Below are positions 1-8,521 of a stretch of 36,063 nt of DNA, in pieces. A program made the translations under genes and the position numbers. Every line of letters starts with the position of its first letter. The stretch's first letter is position 1. Source of the DNA: an uncultured Bacteroides sp. (GTDB lineage Bacteria > Bacteroidota > Bacteroidia > Bacteroidales > Bacteroidaceae). Where the stretch lies: positions 1 to 36,063 of the forward strand of contig CALUFR010000021.1 in the NCBI GenBank assembly GCA_944319875.1, given 5' to 3'. The notes below the pieces were generated by a model that was not told where the DNA came from, made no database searches, and was given only the letters and a program-made list of their open reading frames with translations.

Positions 1-368
1 ACATCATTCACCAGGTTCAGGGAATACACCGGCTGCAGCAGTTCATACTTCTCCTTGCCGTCCAGCTGGCGCACGTATGCCTTCGAGGCGTTGAACAGCA
101 CCCGCTGCATGAAAGCAGGCGACCACAACATCTGCATCTCCACGATAAACTGCCGTCCTTTCCTGTCACGGCATCTCACGTCCACAATGCTGTTCTTCTT
201 CAACGGAGTGTCAGGCACCAACTCCGCCGGCAGGTATTCGATTTCTTCAATCTCCTCTTCCGGAGTCTCGAAAGGCAGCAATGCGTTCAGCAAGCTACGT
301 ATCAAGTCCGGATGCTCGCCAAACACCTTCTTGAAAGTCAGGTCCGCTTTAGGGTTCAAATATCTCAT
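1..368 (-). CDS. Rpn-family PD-(D/E)XK nuclease (transposase-like), 3' end outside window
   Basis: The protein begins MRYLNPKADLTFKKVFGEHP, the N-terminus typical of the Rpn / PD-(D/E)XK nuclease family transposase group (PF12784-like). About 122 residues lie in the window and the gene continues past its left edge. The nuclease core is visible: an Asp in NSIVDVRC followed by the ExQ signature in FIVEMQM, the usual catalytic layout of the fold. Family members are thought to cut DNA and promote RecA-independent recombination, and they usually occur in many near-identical copies in Bacteroidales. The start at 368 is supported by a well-formed promoter about 30 bp upstream. It appears to be a single transcription unit, separated from yeiH by about 210 bp with hairpins. 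The family call is confident; whether it is active cannot be judged from this fragment. Confidence 0.85.
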   Translation of the reverse strand, partial: MRYLNPKADLTFKKVFGEHPDLIRSLLNALLPFETPEEEIEEIEYLPAELVPDTPLKKNSIVDVRCRDRKGRQFIVEMQMLWSPAFMQRVLFNASKAYVRQLDGKEKYELLQPVYSLNLVND

Positions 369-395
369 ATATATGTTCCTTTCTATTTAATTGTA

Positions 396-427
396 CAAAA
401 GTAAGGATTAATCACGACATGTACAAA
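396..427 (-). promoter_or_regulatory. Bacteroidetes-type promoter of the Rpn nuclease gene
   Basis: On the minus strand a -33 TTTG (424-427) is separated by 20 bp from a perfect -7 element TACTTTTG (396-403). This matches the TTTG / TAnnTTTG consensus of Bacteroides primary-sigma promoters. It gives a predicted leader of about 20 nt before the ATG at 368. Confidence 0.7.
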
Positions 428-433
428 TAGCGG

Positions 434-483
434 CTCGACAAAAAGTCGAGGATAAAGTTACAACCATAATCTGTCGACTTTTT
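434..483. terminator. Overlapping hairpins between yeiH and the nuclease gene
   Basis: Two mutually exclusive hairpins share sequence. A compact one has arms CTCGAC (434-439) and GTCGAG (445-450) around AAAAA. A longer one has arms AAAAAGTCGA (440-449) and TCGACTTTTT (474-483), and the second arm leads into a T-run. Either could terminate transcription. The minus-strand yeiH message would reach it about 100 nt after its stop codon. Confidence 0.4.
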
Positions 484-579
484 TTAATAAATAAACGTCT
501 ATTATGTATATCTTTTCTACATCAAACCACATCCATGAGTTAAGTTCGTCTACTTATGCCGGCAACACAATATACGAAC

Positions 580-1659
580 TTAACAAGGCAATATCGGAAC
601 CATATATTTCACCAACAGATAACCGCCCGCCAGCAACCAAAGGAAGAGTCCGAAAGCAAGCACAAAGGGCTTGGCACCCGCCTGCTTAAACTTATCAATA
701 CTGGTGTCCGTGCCCAACGCAGTCATAGCCATAGTTAGCATAAAAGTATCAATATATTCGATGGCACCATTCAAAGGGATATCCTTGACGGTGGGAGCAT
801 CGAAGAGGTATTGCAACAGAGAATTCAGGCAGATGACACTAATAAAGCCAAAGGCAAACCAAGGAATCGTAATCTTACTCTTTTCCATACGACCATCGGC
901 CCCTATTTTCTTACGCCCAGTCAGGGCAAAACTCATGATGACGAGCACGGGAGCCAACAGAATGACACGAATCATCTTCGTGATGGTGGCCGTCCCAGCA
1001 ATGCCCAGCGCATCGGTGGGATCCATGGCATTACCTGCGCCGGCCACGTGGGCCACTTCGTGCAGTGTACTACCGGTATAGATAGCCACCTGCGTATCCG
1101 AAAGTCCAGCCAATAGCCCCGAACGGTACATGACAGGATAGAGAAACATAGAAATCGTACCGAAAATAACCACCGTAGACACGGCAATGGCTGTTTTGTG
1201 TCCCTCGCACTTAATGACAGGCTCTGCACCCAATACAGCGGCCGCTCCACAAATGGCACTACCGGTAGAGGTAATCAGAGCGGTATCCTTGTCCACCTTC
1301 AGCAGACGTCCCAACAGGATGCCCAAAAAGATGGTTCCGCAGACAATAATACTGTCCATCACAATAGCCGGAAGACCTACCGCTGCCACCTCGGTCAGCG
1401 TCAAACGGAAACCGTAGAGGACGATACCGGTGCGGAGCACCTGCTTGGTGCAGAACTTGATGCCAGGCACCCACGTCTCAGGAAGGCGGTTGCGCAAGCT
1501 GTTGGCATAGAGCATGCCCAGAATGATACCGACAATGAGAGGGCTGAATGAAAGACTTTTCACAAAAGGAATTTCAGCTATGTAGAAAGCTGAGAAAGAG
1601 AATAAGGCAATAAGCAGAATGCCATGAAAGGTATTGCCTCTGTTTCCACGTTCGAACAT
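580..1659 (-). CDS. YeiH-family putative sulfate exporter (UPF0324)
   Basis: This 359-residue, very hydrophobic protein matches the YeiH/UPF0324 family (PF03601, annotated as putative sulfate exporter family transporters). Recognisable features are the N-terminal segment PLIVGIILGMLYAN, the TGSAICGAAAVLGAEPVI stretch and GSTLHEVAHVAGAG, which are the conserved signature regions of the family. About ten transmembrane segments can be read along the length, ending in a helix near the C-terminus. Length is normal for the family and both ends look intact. It follows the 210-aa gene at 1688-2320 by 28 bp on the same strand, so the two are probably co-transcribed. In proteobacteria yeiH often sits beside a LysR regulator; none is seen here. 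Transport of sulfate or taurine-derived sulfite is a family inference, not shown by the sequence. Confidence 0.88.
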   Translation of the reverse strand: MFERGNRGNTFHGILLIALFSFSAFYIAEIPFVKSLSFSPLIVGIILGMLYANSLRNRLPETWVPGIKFCTKQVLRTGIVLYGFRLTLTEVAAVGLPAIVMDSIIVCGTIFLGILLGRLLKVDKDTALITSTGSAICGAAAVLGAEPVIKCEGHKTAIAVSTVVIFGTISMFLYPVMYRSGLLAGLSDTQVAIYTGSTLHEVAHVAGAGNAMDPTDALGIAGTATITKMIRVILLAPVLVIMSFALTGRKKIGADGRMEKSKITIPWFAFGFISVICLNSLLQYLFDAPTVKDIPLNGAIEYIDTFMLTMAMTALGTDTSIDKFKQAGAKPFVLAFGLFLWLLAGGYLLVKYMVPILPC

Positions 1660-1687
1660 AACAATCTATTATTTTAATGAATCTATC

Positions 1688-2320
1688 TTAGCGCAACTCT
1701 TCACTCCGAATACCTAACACATGTGCCAGAGACGGCACAACCGGACACCACAGACAGGCAGAAGGCAAAGCGGGAACTTCCATCCGGAAACAGACGGCCT
1801 GCACATCCCCGACTCCGGCATTTCCGTTCCTTTCCTGAAGGATCTCAGCCATCAACCCGTTCAGCTTCCCTTCATCGGACGCCGCGGAGGGAACCAATAC
1901 TAACTGACGCACAGATACATTGTTCAGCACCAGGGCCAGAAGATCTTGAAACAACGATTCGGCAGCAACCATGTTTTCGGCAGGAACCACCGAAAAAACA
2001 TATTCGGCCAATGACGTACGGCAGGCCTTCCCATCCAAATCAGACAACAGGGAGGGTATACATGCCTCCAAGACATCGCCTTCGGCTCCCTGGGCCAACA
2101 ACACTTGCACTTCGGCAGAAGAAAAGTCACGAATTCCGGCGTCCAACAGCAAGCAGTCCAGCCACGCTGCCAAGTCGAGCTTAGGCAAAGGACGCGCCAG
2201 GCGGACAGACATCACTTCCCGCACCATCTGTACCGTCTGGTTCAGGAATGATACGTCCAGCAATATCACACGCTCCGAAAATCTCAAATCTGTATTTCTA
2301 TCCATGTATCTTAATTCCAT
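1688..2320 (-). CDS. Conserved hypothetical protein, possibly DUF6621
   Basis: A 210-residue soluble protein without a signal peptide or membrane segment. The N-terminal part (RVILLDVSFLN, then a VREVMSVRLARPLPKLDLAAWLDCLLLDAG stretch broken over residues 30-65) and the hydrophobic VLVP near residue 141 resemble a Bacteroides family I remember as DUF6621. That assignment is from memory and unchecked. No catalytic motif is visible. It lies upstream of yeiH with a 28-bp gap and probably heads that operon. A -7 element at 2352-2359 precedes it. Either the Met at 2320 or the one at 2305 could be the start, since both lie downstream of the predicted transcription start. Confidence 0.6.
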   Translation of the reverse strand: MELRYMDRNTDLRFSERVILLDVSFLNQTVQMVREVMSVRLARPLPKLDLAAWLDCLLLDAGIRDFSSAEVQVLLAQGAEGDVLEACIPSLLSDLDGKACRTSLAEYVFSVVPAENMVAAESLFQDLLALVLNNVSVRQLVLVPSAASDEGKLNGLMAEILQERNGNAGVGDVQAVCFRMEVPALPSACLWCPVVPSLAHVLGIRSEELR

Positions 2321-2351
2321 TCTTCAATCACCCGAACCTATTCGGGCGGGG

Positions 2352-2359
2352 CAAAGATA
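2352..2359 (-). promoter_or_regulatory. -7 element upstream of the 210-aa gene and yeiH
   Basis: The minus strand carries TATCTTTG, a full match to TAnnTTTG, 31 bp upstream of the ATG at 2320. No convincing -33 TTG sits at the usual distance, so strength is uncertain. Confidence 0.5.
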
Positions 2360-2400
2360 GCACAAATAAAGGGAAAATAAGCCATAAAGGCCGAAAGAAT

Positions 2401-2472
2401 GCCATTTTGTCACATATAATTACCAATGAACAGCCATTTTGTCTACTTTCACCGACTGGCAAATGTTTTGCC
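2401..2472 (+). promoter_or_regulatory. Sigma-54-like clpB promoter with upstream direct repeats
   Basis: At 2457-2472 the sequence TGGCAAATGTTTTGCC has GG and GC exactly 10 bp apart and differs little from the sigma-54 consensus TGGCAC-N5-TTGCA. The predicted start near 2482 would give a leader of about 40 nt. Upstream, GCCATTTTGTC occurs twice (2401-2411 and 2433-2443), 32 bp apart on the same face of the helix. No TAnnTTTG element is seen before clpB. The -24/-12 stretch is also an inverted repeat (TGGCAAA / TTTGCCA), so it could instead be an operator. Confidence 0.45.
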
Positions 2473-2521
2473 AACCCTTTGACGTAAGACCTAACCAAGA
2501 AACAAAGAAAGGAGAAACAAT

Positions 2522-5116
2522 ATGAATTTTAACAACTTTACCATCAAAGCGCAAGAAGCCGTACAGGAGGCCGTGAACCTGGTAGAACGCCGGGGGCAGC
2601 AGGCCATCGAACCGGTACACTTGCTGCAGGGAGTGATGAAGGCAGGCGAAAACGTCACCAACTTCATCTTCCAGAAGCTGGGCATGAACGCACAGCAGAT
2701 TGCGCTCGTGCTCGACAAGCAGATTGAGTCGCTGCCCAAGGTGTCGGGTGGAGAGCCTTACCTGAGCCGGGAGACTAACGAAGTGTTACAGAAGGCCATG
2801 GATTATTCCAAGGGACTGGGCGATGAATTTGTCGCACTGGAACCCATTCTGTTGGCTTTGCTCACCGTGAAAAGTACCGCTTCCAGCATCCTGAAGGATG
2901 CGGGCATGACGGAAAAGGAACTACGCGCTGCCATCAGCGAACTGCGCCAAGGTTCCAAGGTGACTTCACAATCGAGCGAGGACACTTACCAGTCACTGGA
3001 GAAGTATGCCATCAATCTGAACGAGGCCGCCCGCAGCGGCAAACTGGACCCCGTCATCGGACGTGACGAAGAAATCCGACGCGTACTCCAGATTCTGAGC
3101 CGACGCACGAAGAACAACCCAATCCTGATTGGCGAGCCGGGTACGGGTAAGACGGCAATCGTCGAAGGATTGGCACACCGTATCCTTCGCGGAGACGTGC
3201 CCGAAAATCTGAAGAACAAACAGGTATATTCTTTGGACATGGGAGCACTGGTGGCCGGTGCCAAGTACAAAGGTGAATTCGAGGAACGTCTGAAAGCCGT
3301 CATCAACGAGGTGAAGCAATCCGAAGGCAATATCATCCTCTTCATCGATGAAATCCACACGCTGGTGGGTGCCGGTAAAGGAGAAGGCGCCATGGATGCC
3401 GCCAACATCCTGAAGCCTGCCTTAGCCCGTGGTGAACTACGCAGCATCGGTGCCACCACCCTCGATGAGTATCAAAAATACTTTGAGAAGGACAAAGCGC
3501 TGGAACGCCGTTTCCAGACCGTCATGGTCAACGAGCCCGACACACTGAGCACCATCTCCATCTTGCGTGGACTGAAAGAACGCTACGAAAACCATCATCA
3601 TGTACGTATCAAGGACGATGCCATCATCGCTGCCGTGGAGCTGAGCAATCGGTACATCACTGACCGTTTCCTTCCCGACAAGGCCATCGACCTGATGGAT
3701 GAAGCCGCCGCCAAGCTGCGTATGGAAGTAGACTCCGTGCCAGAAGAACTGGATGAGATTTCTCGTAAAATCAAACAGCTGGAAATCGAGCGCGAAGCCA
3801 TCAAGCGCGAGGACGACCAAGCCAAACTGGAACAGATAGGCAAGGAACTGGCCGAACTCAAGGAACAAGAAAGTTCCTACAAGGCCAAATGGCAGAGCGA
3901 AAAGACACTCGTCAATCAAATACAGCAAAACAAGGTCGAAATCGAGAACCTGAAATTCGAGGCCGAGAAAGCCGAACGTGAAGGCGACTATGGCAAAGTG
4001 GCTGAGATACGTTACGGAAAGCTTCAGGCCTTGAACAAAGAGATTGAGGAAACCCAGCAGAAGCTCCATCAGATGCAGGGCGACAACGCCATGATAAAAG
4101 AGGAAGTGGATGCCGAAGACATTGCCGACGTCGTATCGCGCTGGACGGGTATCCCCGTCAGCAAGATGTTGCAAAGTGAGAAGGAAAAGCTGCTCCATCT
4201 GGAAGAAGAACTCCACAAGCGAGTTATCGGTCAGGAGGAAGCCATCGAGGCCGTATCCGATGCCGTGCGCCGCAGTCGTGCCGGTCTGCAAGACCCTAAA
4301 CGACCTATCGGCTCGTTCCTCTTCCTGGGTACGACAGGTGTCGGCAAGACGGAGTTGGCAAAGGCTTTGGCAGAATTCCTGTTCGACGATGAAACGATGA
4401 TGACCCGTATCGACATGAGCGAGTATCAGGAGAAACACAGCGTGTCCCGACTCGTCGGAGCGCCTCCGGGATACGTCGGCTATGACGAAGGCGGACAGCT
4501 GACCGAAGCCGTCAGACGGAAACCCTACTCTGTAGTGCTGTTTGACGAAATCGAGAAAGCACATCCCGACGTGTTCAACATCCTGCTGCAAGTGCTCGAC
4601 GACGGACGACTGACCGACAACAAAGGCCGGACAGTGAATTTCAAGAACACCATCATCATCATGACCTCCAACATGGGAAGTTCTTACATCCAGAGCCAGA
4701 TGGAAAAACTAAATGGCAGCAACAAAGAACAGATTGTGGAAGAAACCAAGCGTGAAGTGATGAACATGCTGAAAAAGACGATACGGCCTGAGTTCCTGAA
4801 CCGTATTGACGAAACAATCATGTTCCTGCCGCTGACAGAACCTGAAATCAAGCAGATTGTGACGCTGCAAATCAACAACGTGCGCCGCATGCTGGAAGGC
4901 AATGGAGTGAAGCTGCAACTGACCGACAAGGCCATCAATTTCCTGGCCGATGCAGGATATGATCCTGAATTTGGTGCCCGCCCCGTAAAACGTGCCATCC
5001 AACACTATCTGCTTAACGACCTCTCGAAGAAGCTGTTGGCACAGGAAGTAGACCGTAACCGTCCCATCATTGTGGATATAAATATCTCCAACGATGGACT
5101 GGCATTCAAAAATTGA
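2522..5116 (+). CDS. clpB: ATP-dependent disaggregase ClpB
   Basis: ClpB is a hexameric AAA+ chaperone that pulls polypeptides out of aggregates together with DnaK/DnaJ. This 864-residue protein has the complete architecture. The N-domain (about 1-145) starts [17 protein letters not shown]1 has Walker A GEPGTGKT at residues 204-211. The coiled-coil middle domain (about 395-525) is rich in Glu and Lys. NBD2 has Walker A GTTGVGKT at 603-610 and the pore-loop region [13 protein letters not shown]. The presence of the middle domain separates it from ClpA and ClpC. The ATG at 2522 follows a purine-rich AAAGGAGAA. It is a single-gene unit, closed by a strong terminator 20 bp after the stop. The upstream region carries a sigma-54-like sequence, consistent with stress control. 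Confidence 0.98.
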   Translation: MNFNNFTIKAQEAVQEAVNLVERRGQQAIEPVHLLQGVMKAGENVTNFIFQKLGMNAQQIALVLDKQIESLPKVSGGEPYLSRETNEVLQKAMDYSKGLGDEFVALEPILLALLTVKSTASSILKDAGMTEKELRAAISELRQGSKVTSQSSEDTYQSLEKYAINLNEAARSGKLDPVIGRDEEIRRVLQILSRRTKNNPILIGEPGTGKTAIVEGLAHRILRGDVPENLKNKQVYSLDMGALVAGAKYKGEFEERLKAVINEVKQSEGNIILFIDEIHTLVGAGKGEGAMDAANILKPALARGELRSIGATTLDEYQKYFEKDKALERRFQTVMVNEPDTLSTISILRGLKERYENHHHVRIKDDAIIAAVELSNRYITDRFLPDKAIDLMDEAAAKLRMEVDSVPEELDEISRKIKQLEIEREAIKREDDQAKLEQIGKELAELKEQESSYKAKWQSEKTLVNQIQQNKVEIENLKFEAEKAEREGDYGKVAEIRYGKLQALNKEIEETQQKLHQMQGDNAMIKEEVDAEDIADVVSRWTGIPVSKMLQSEKEKLLHLEEELHKRVIGQEEAIEAVSDAVRRSRAGLQDPKRPIGSFLFLGTTGVGKTELAKALAEFLFDDETMMTRIDMSEYQEKHSVSRLVGAPPGYVGYDEGGQLTEAVRRKPYSVVLFDEIEKAHPDVFNILLQVLDDGRLTDNKGRTVNFKNTIIIMTSNMGSSYIQSQMEKLNGSNKEQIVEETKREVMNMLKKTIRPEFLNRIDETIMFLPLTEPEIKQIVTLQINNVRRMLEGNGVKLQLTDKAINFLADAGYDPEFGARPVKRAIQHYLLNDLSKKLLAQEVDRNRPIIVDINISNDGLAFKN

Positions 5117-5135
5117 ACCAAATATTAATCAAAAG

Positions 5136-5173
5136 AAACCCCGAAGGCGTCGAACCTTCGGGGTTTTCTTTTT
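5136..5173. terminator. Bidirectional terminator between clpB and the DUF5606 gene
   Basis: A perfect 12-bp stem, AAACCCCGAAGG (5136-5147) with CCTTCGGGGTTT (5155-5166), encloses a 7-nt loop and runs into TCTTTTT. A-residues on the other side make it usable by the convergent DUF5606 gene as well. Confidence 0.9.
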
Positions 5174-5186
5174 ATACATTTTCTTC

Positions 5187-5609
5187 TTATTCTTCCGCTG
5201 TATTCTCTTCCTCCGCTTCTTCCTCAAAATCGGTCAAACCGGCATTTATCAACATATTATACCAAGAAATCAATTTCTTAATATCAGATACATGGACACG
5301 GTCGCGATCGTAGTCGGGAAGAACCTCAGCCATGTATGCACTCAGTTCATCAGCAGATGCCTTCTTAATATCCAATGCAACGACAGCCCCGTTCTCCTTC
5401 TTCTTTACGGAAGAAAGTACCTGTCCCAAAGGAACATCTTCATCATCGGTAAACATGGCAATATCGCCCAACGAAATGATTTTTTCACTTCCATATATCG
5501 GCAGACGTTTCTTGTCGATTACAGATTCTACAATCAATATATTCTTTCCTCTTGAAACAAGTTTATACAAGCCCGGTTTACCGGAAATGAACAAAATAGT
5601 CTTTAACAT
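5187..5609 (-). CDS. DUF5606 family protein
   Basis: A 140-residue protein starting MLKTILFISGKPGLYKLVSR, the characteristic N-terminus of the Bacteroidetes family DUF5606. Its function is unknown. No signal or membrane segment is present, so it is probably cytosolic. The first ~60 residues look like a small beta-rich domain; the C-terminal half is helical and ends in a Glu-rich acidic tail (EEEAEEENTAEE). I chose the Met at 5609 rather than the one at 5639 because the family starts with MLKxIL. It has its own promoter (-7 at 5707-5714) and a leader of about 90 nt that can fold. It converges on clpB across a shared terminator. Confidence 0.85.
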   Translation of the reverse strand: MLKTILFISGKPGLYKLVSRGKNILIVESVIDKKRLPIYGSEKIISLGDIAMFTDDEDVPLGQVLSSVKKKENGAVVALDIKKASADELSAYMAEVLPDYDRDRVHVSDIKKLISWYNMLINAGLTDFEEEAEEENTAEE

Positions 5610-5650
5610 AGTCTCTTCTATTCTTTTTATATTAGACAAATAACTAAACA

Positions 5651-5701
5651 GCCATTATGCAGGAACCGCTTCCTTTTTCCAGACGCTCCGCCTGCATTGG
5701 C
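5651..5701 (-). promoter_or_regulatory. Foldable leader of the DUF5606 gene
   Basis: Arms GCCATTATGCAGG (5651-5663) and CCTGCATTGGC (5691-5701) are largely complementary and would enclose a 27-nt loop, right after the predicted transcription start of the DUF5606 mRNA. No known riboswitch class is recognised. Confidence 0.3.
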
Positions 5702-5706
5702 AGCCG

Positions 5707-5742
5707 CAAAGATAGAAAATATCACGGAATAATTGAACAAAA
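5707..5742 (-). promoter_or_regulatory. Promoter of the DUF5606 gene
   Basis: On the minus strand a TTTTG (5738-5742) precedes a perfect -7 element TATCTTTG (5707-5714) with a 23-bp spacer. The start would fall near 5700, giving a leader of about 90 nt. Confidence 0.65.
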
Positions 5743-6053
5743 GCAATAGATTAACGCTGCAGGAATTAAGATTTACGTTCCTTTATCAGTGCATCGACTT
5801 GAGTGCTTACATTGAGAACAAACAGCGGACAATGGGGGAAAGAGGATATTCACATAAAACAAAGAACTTTTCAACAATATTTTTTGAGCCTGAAAGCAAA
5901 GGATGGATGAATACGCTGCGGTAGGCTCGGCGTTTATGATTTCGTTCTGACACGACACCCTCTCACTGTTTCCTCCGCAATTCTTCGCAATGAAATCCGT
6001 AAAAAGTATACAAACGCCCCATCTATCGTTACATCCGCTTCCAAGTAAGACGG
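5743..6053. other. Stretch without recognisable genes
   Basis: Short open frames exist on both strands (for example about 60 codons each) but none has a start site, promoter or codon pattern like its neighbours. I see no tRNA, repeat or terminator here. Confidence 0.5.
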
Positions 6054-6061
6054 TAACTTTG
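6054..6061 (+). promoter_or_regulatory. -7 element of the small gene at 6079
   Basis: TAACTTTG matches TAnnTTTG exactly and ends 17 bp before the ATG-ATG start at 6079, so the leader would be only about 10 nt. A clear -33 TTG is not seen. Confidence 0.5.
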
Positions 6062-6078
6062 CAAACAAAAAGAATAGA

Positions 6079-6297
6079 ATGATGGAAAGACTAACGGATA
6101 TCCCGACAGAATTGTATGAAGACGAGGTGGTCGGCTTCCTTGCCGACCGCTACCACAGCACCCCGAATGAAATCGTGCGACACTTCCTTGTACAAGACGG
6201 CAAGATGGAAGAAACAGGCCGAATGTTAGTTTCTTTCACGTTGGAAGAGAACGAGATGGAAATCATGAGGGGCTTGGTAAGAAACAGTGAAACATAA
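6079..6297 (+). CDS. Small hypothetical protein
   Basis: A 72-residue protein starting MMERLTDIPTELYEDEVVGF, acidic and predicted to be mostly helical and cytosolic. The segments EVVGFLADRYHSTPNEIVRHFL and, near the C-terminus, LEENEMEIMRGLVR look like genuine conserved protein sequence. I believe similar short proteins occur in Bacteroides in small gene clusters, but I cannot name a family. Either ATG (6079 or 6082) could start it. A -7 element just upstream supports expression. It ends with a double stop (TAATAA) and is followed immediately by a good ribosome binding site and what looks like a second, damaged small gene. A regulatory or antitoxin-like role is possible but unsupported. Confidence 0.55.
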   Translation: MMERLTDIPTELYEDEVVGFLADRYHSTPNEIVRHFLVQDGKMEETGRMLVSFTLEENEMEIMRGLVRNSET

Positions 6298-6310
6298 TAA
6301 AAGGAGGAAG

Positions 6311-6540
6311 ATGGGAGAACCGTATTTTTAATCCCAGTGATGCTGTTGACTACACTGATAATTTCAACAGCCCAGGCACTGAAGGAGCAGCTTGCCAAGG
6401 GAGACATCACCATGGAAATGGAAGATTATGCCAATATGGAGAAAGCCGGCTCGCCCGGCATCCGTCTGCCACGCAACGAGATAGAAATATATCCCGAAGG
6501 TATGAATGAGATTTTTATCAAAAACGTACGGGACTGCTGA
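6311..6540 (+). pseudogene. Possible frameshifted small gene
   Basis: A strong Shine-Dalgarno-like AGGAGG (6302-6307) precedes ATG at 6311, but that frame stops after six codons (MGEPYF). One frame over, an open stretch runs to 6540. It encodes a hydrophobic segment (MLLTTLIISTAQA, from GTG 6337) followed by plausible protein sequence such as SPGIRLPRNEIEIYPEG. Adding one T to the T5 run around 6326-6330 would join the ribosome binding site to this frame, giving about 76 residues with a signal-like N-terminus. Alternatively translation starts at the GTG/ATG at 6337-6342 and the gene is intact at 67 residues. No family is recognised. Confidence 0.35.
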
Positions 6541-6547
6541 ATTTTGC

Positions 6548-7126
6548 TTATATAGAGGAAAGAAAGGCCAAAACCTGCGGTATCAATGGCGAGTCCCCAT
6601 CGTTCACGATAACATAATCGGCCTGCCTGCGTTTCTCTTCATCATCCATCTGGCAGCGAATGCGCTGTTCAATCTGCTCACGCGACGAAGTGTCTCTCTG
6701 GACAGCCCGACGAATGCGTACTTCCAACGGAGCATAAACCATAAGCACCAGATCGACTTCCCGACGAAATCCGGCTTCCAGCAGGATGGCGGACTCCATG
6801 CCGACCAAGGAGTGTTTTGAACGTTCGCCACACCAACGACAAAAATCATCTTTCACACGCGGATGAACAATACCGTTGACACGCAAGGCCTGTGTTTCTC
6901 CACCAAATAAGTAAGAAGCCAAGAGCGGTTTATTCAGGCAGCCGCCGGCATAAACTTCTTCTCCCAGGAGTGATATCAGGCCGCGCCGTATACTTTCGTC
7001 CGACATCATCAGCCGACGGGTTTCAAGATCTGAAATATAGACGGGAACGTCCATCACCTCCAACAAACGGGAGACGACACTCTTGCCGCTGCCAATTCCT
7101 CCGGTTATACCTATCCTAATAGCCAT
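6548..7126 (-). CDS. coaE: Dephospho-CoA kinase
   Basis: CoaE phosphorylates the 3'-hydroxyl of dephospho-CoA with ATP, the last step of coenzyme A synthesis, in the cytosol. The 192-residue protein has the P-loop [11 protein letters not shown] at residues 6-16, the family motif GIVHPRV in the middle and the lid region around RRAVQRD. Length is normal for bacterial CoaE. It is the last gene of the nusB-yajC-ybbR-coaE run and overlaps the end of the ybbR-like gene by 11 bp, so translational coupling is likely. This order is common in Bacteroidales. Confidence 0.96.
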   Translation of the reverse strand: MAIRIGITGGIGSGKSVVSRLLEVMDVPVYISDLETRRLMMSDESIRRGLISLLGEEVYAGGCLNKPLLASYLFGGETQALRVNGIVHPRVKDDFCRWCGERSKHSLVGMESAILLEAGFRREVDLVLMVYAPLEVRIRRAVQRDTSSREQIEQRIRCQMDDEEKRRQADYVIVNDGDSPLIPQVLAFLSSI

Positions 7127-8135
7127 AATTGTCTGTTGGGATTTGTTCTATCAGAAAATCGACCTGCGGAGGATTGAAACGCACATGACTGACTCCGGCA
7201 GGCAGTTCTTTCAACTTGACGGTATATTTCTCGTTATCCAAACGTACCAATTCATCGTAAGAAACCTGTAGATGAAAGTCTTCAGCCGTAATCTGACGGA
7301 AACGACTCATACCCACTTGAAAAGACACCTTGACTTTCGACGGGAAAGCCCGCAAGACTTTTCCGGGCGGGAAATCAAGTCCCTGCAAGGGTACCTCCAC
7401 CGTCTTTTCCGTATAGACATCTACCGGCAACATCAGCCTGACAGAAGCCGGCACGAACTTAACGCCCTTCGGAGCAGAAAGCGCCACTTCGCGCTTCAAC
7501 GTATCATTAATTCCTTCCAGACTTAAAAACTCGGTATAAGCTACAGTCATAGTGTCAAACACACCGGAAGGAGCATATACACGCACTGAATCGGGGGTAA
7601 AAACTGTATCCGGCAAATAATATTGTCCACCTGCGCTCACCTTTCCGCGCAGCTTCACGGGCAAGGTTTTAGAAACACCCGTCGAATAGTAGAACTCCAG
7701 TGTATCCGGCTTCATGGAAAGCAGAGAGGTGGAAGCGTTCAACTGGCCGGTCACCCGCTTCCGAATTTGCGAACCGTAAACCCGGACATGATTTCCCATA
7801 CGGCCATAGGTCTCAAAGTCGAGCACTACGGGATAGAAACTCTTCCCCAGCATATAATTGAGCAGCACCGTACCCTTATCGCGCACTCGCACACGGACTT
7901 CGGTCACCGGCTCGGAAGTGATGACCACATTCTCGGGCACGTTTTTCAGCTTCACCGGGATGGAGAATTCCGTCTCATAGTCGTTATTCAGCGTCTGAAG
8001 CAACCAAAAGCCCGCAGCGATAAAGAAGAAAAACAAAAAAACAAAGAACTCCCGGCTCTTCGCACTGAGCAGGAAGTCCTTTGTCTGTTTCTCCGCTTTC
8101 AAAAAAAGCCGCTTTATGTTCCTCTTTTCGAACAT
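7116..8135 (-). CDS. YbbR-like domain protein
   Basis: A 339-residue protein with one N-terminal membrane anchor ([19 protein letters not shown], about residues 31-49) and a periplasmic remainder made of YbbR-like beta domains. The typical repeat edges ([49 protein letters not shown]) recur three to four times. In Firmicutes the related CdaR regulates the c-di-AMP cyclase CdaA; no cyclase gene lies in this window, so that role cannot be assumed. The gene sits 11 bp after yajC and overlaps coaE by 11 bp. The N-terminus is Lys/Arg-rich, as expected for a cytoplasmic side. Confidence 0.85.
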   Translation of the reverse strand: MFEKRNIKRLFLKAEKQTKDFLLSAKSREFFVFLFFFFIAAGFWLLQTLNNDYETEFSIPVKLKNVPENVVITSEPVTEVRVRVRDKGTVLLNYMLGKSFYPVVLDFETYGRMGNHVRVYGSQIRKRVTGQLNASTSLLSMKPDTLEFYYSTGVSKTLPVKLRGKVSAGGQYYLPDTVFTPDSVRVYAPSGVFDTMTVAYTEFLSLEGINDTLKREVALSAPKGVKFVPASVRLMLPVDVYTEKTVEVPLQGLDFPPGKVLRAFPSKVKVSFQVGMSRFRQITAEDFHLQVSYDELVRLDNEKYTVKLKELPAGVSHVRFNPPQVDFLIEQIPTDNYGY

Positions 8136-8146
8136 AAGTATCTTTT

Positions 8147-8479
8147 TTATTTGCCGGCAGCCTGGCTGTTATTGGCATCGGAGGCGGCAGCGAAGATTGA
8201 ATTCTTGTCGATACGGATTTTTACGTTCGAAGCAATTTCCAGCACTACGTCATTATCATTGATTTCCTTGATTACTCCGTGAATGCCTCCGGCGGTGATC
8301 ACCTTTTGGTTCACTTGCAACGACTTGCGGAAATTGGCGATTTCCTTCTGTTTTTTGTTTTGCGGACGAATCATGAAAAAATACATGATAACGAACATGG
8401 CTATCAGCATAATCCATGTCCAGCTGGCATCAGGTCCTGCGGCAGGAGCCGCCCAAAGAAATACTGTCATTAAATTCAT
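8147..8479 (-). CDS. yajC: Preprotein translocase subunit YajC
   Basis: YajC is a small inner-membrane protein that associates with SecDF and the Sec translocon. The 110-residue product has a single membrane helix (WIMLIAMFVIMYFFMI) followed immediately by the family hallmark FFMIRPQNKKQKE. The cytosolic domain contains VITAGGIHGVIKEINDNDVV, the conserved SH3-like core. An Ala/Pro-rich N-terminus with AAPAAGPD precedes the helix, as in other Bacteroidetes YajC. It lies 42 bp downstream of nusB and 11 bp upstream of the ybbR-like gene in the same operon. Confidence 0.95.
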   Translation of the reverse strand: MNLMTVFLWAAPAAGPDASWTWIMLIAMFVIMYFFMIRPQNKKQKEIANFRKSLQVNQKVITAGGIHGVIKEINDNDVVLEIASNVKIRIDKNSIFAAASDANNSQAAGK

Positions 8480-8521
8480 AAAATTTTTCCGTTTGTTTTT
8501 TTATAATACAAAGCAAAGGTA

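Noticed and set aside
3437-4591. A 384-codon frame antisense to clpB
   Set aside because: The opposite strand encodes conserved AAA+ sequence throughout; the antisense product resembles no protein and has no promoter.
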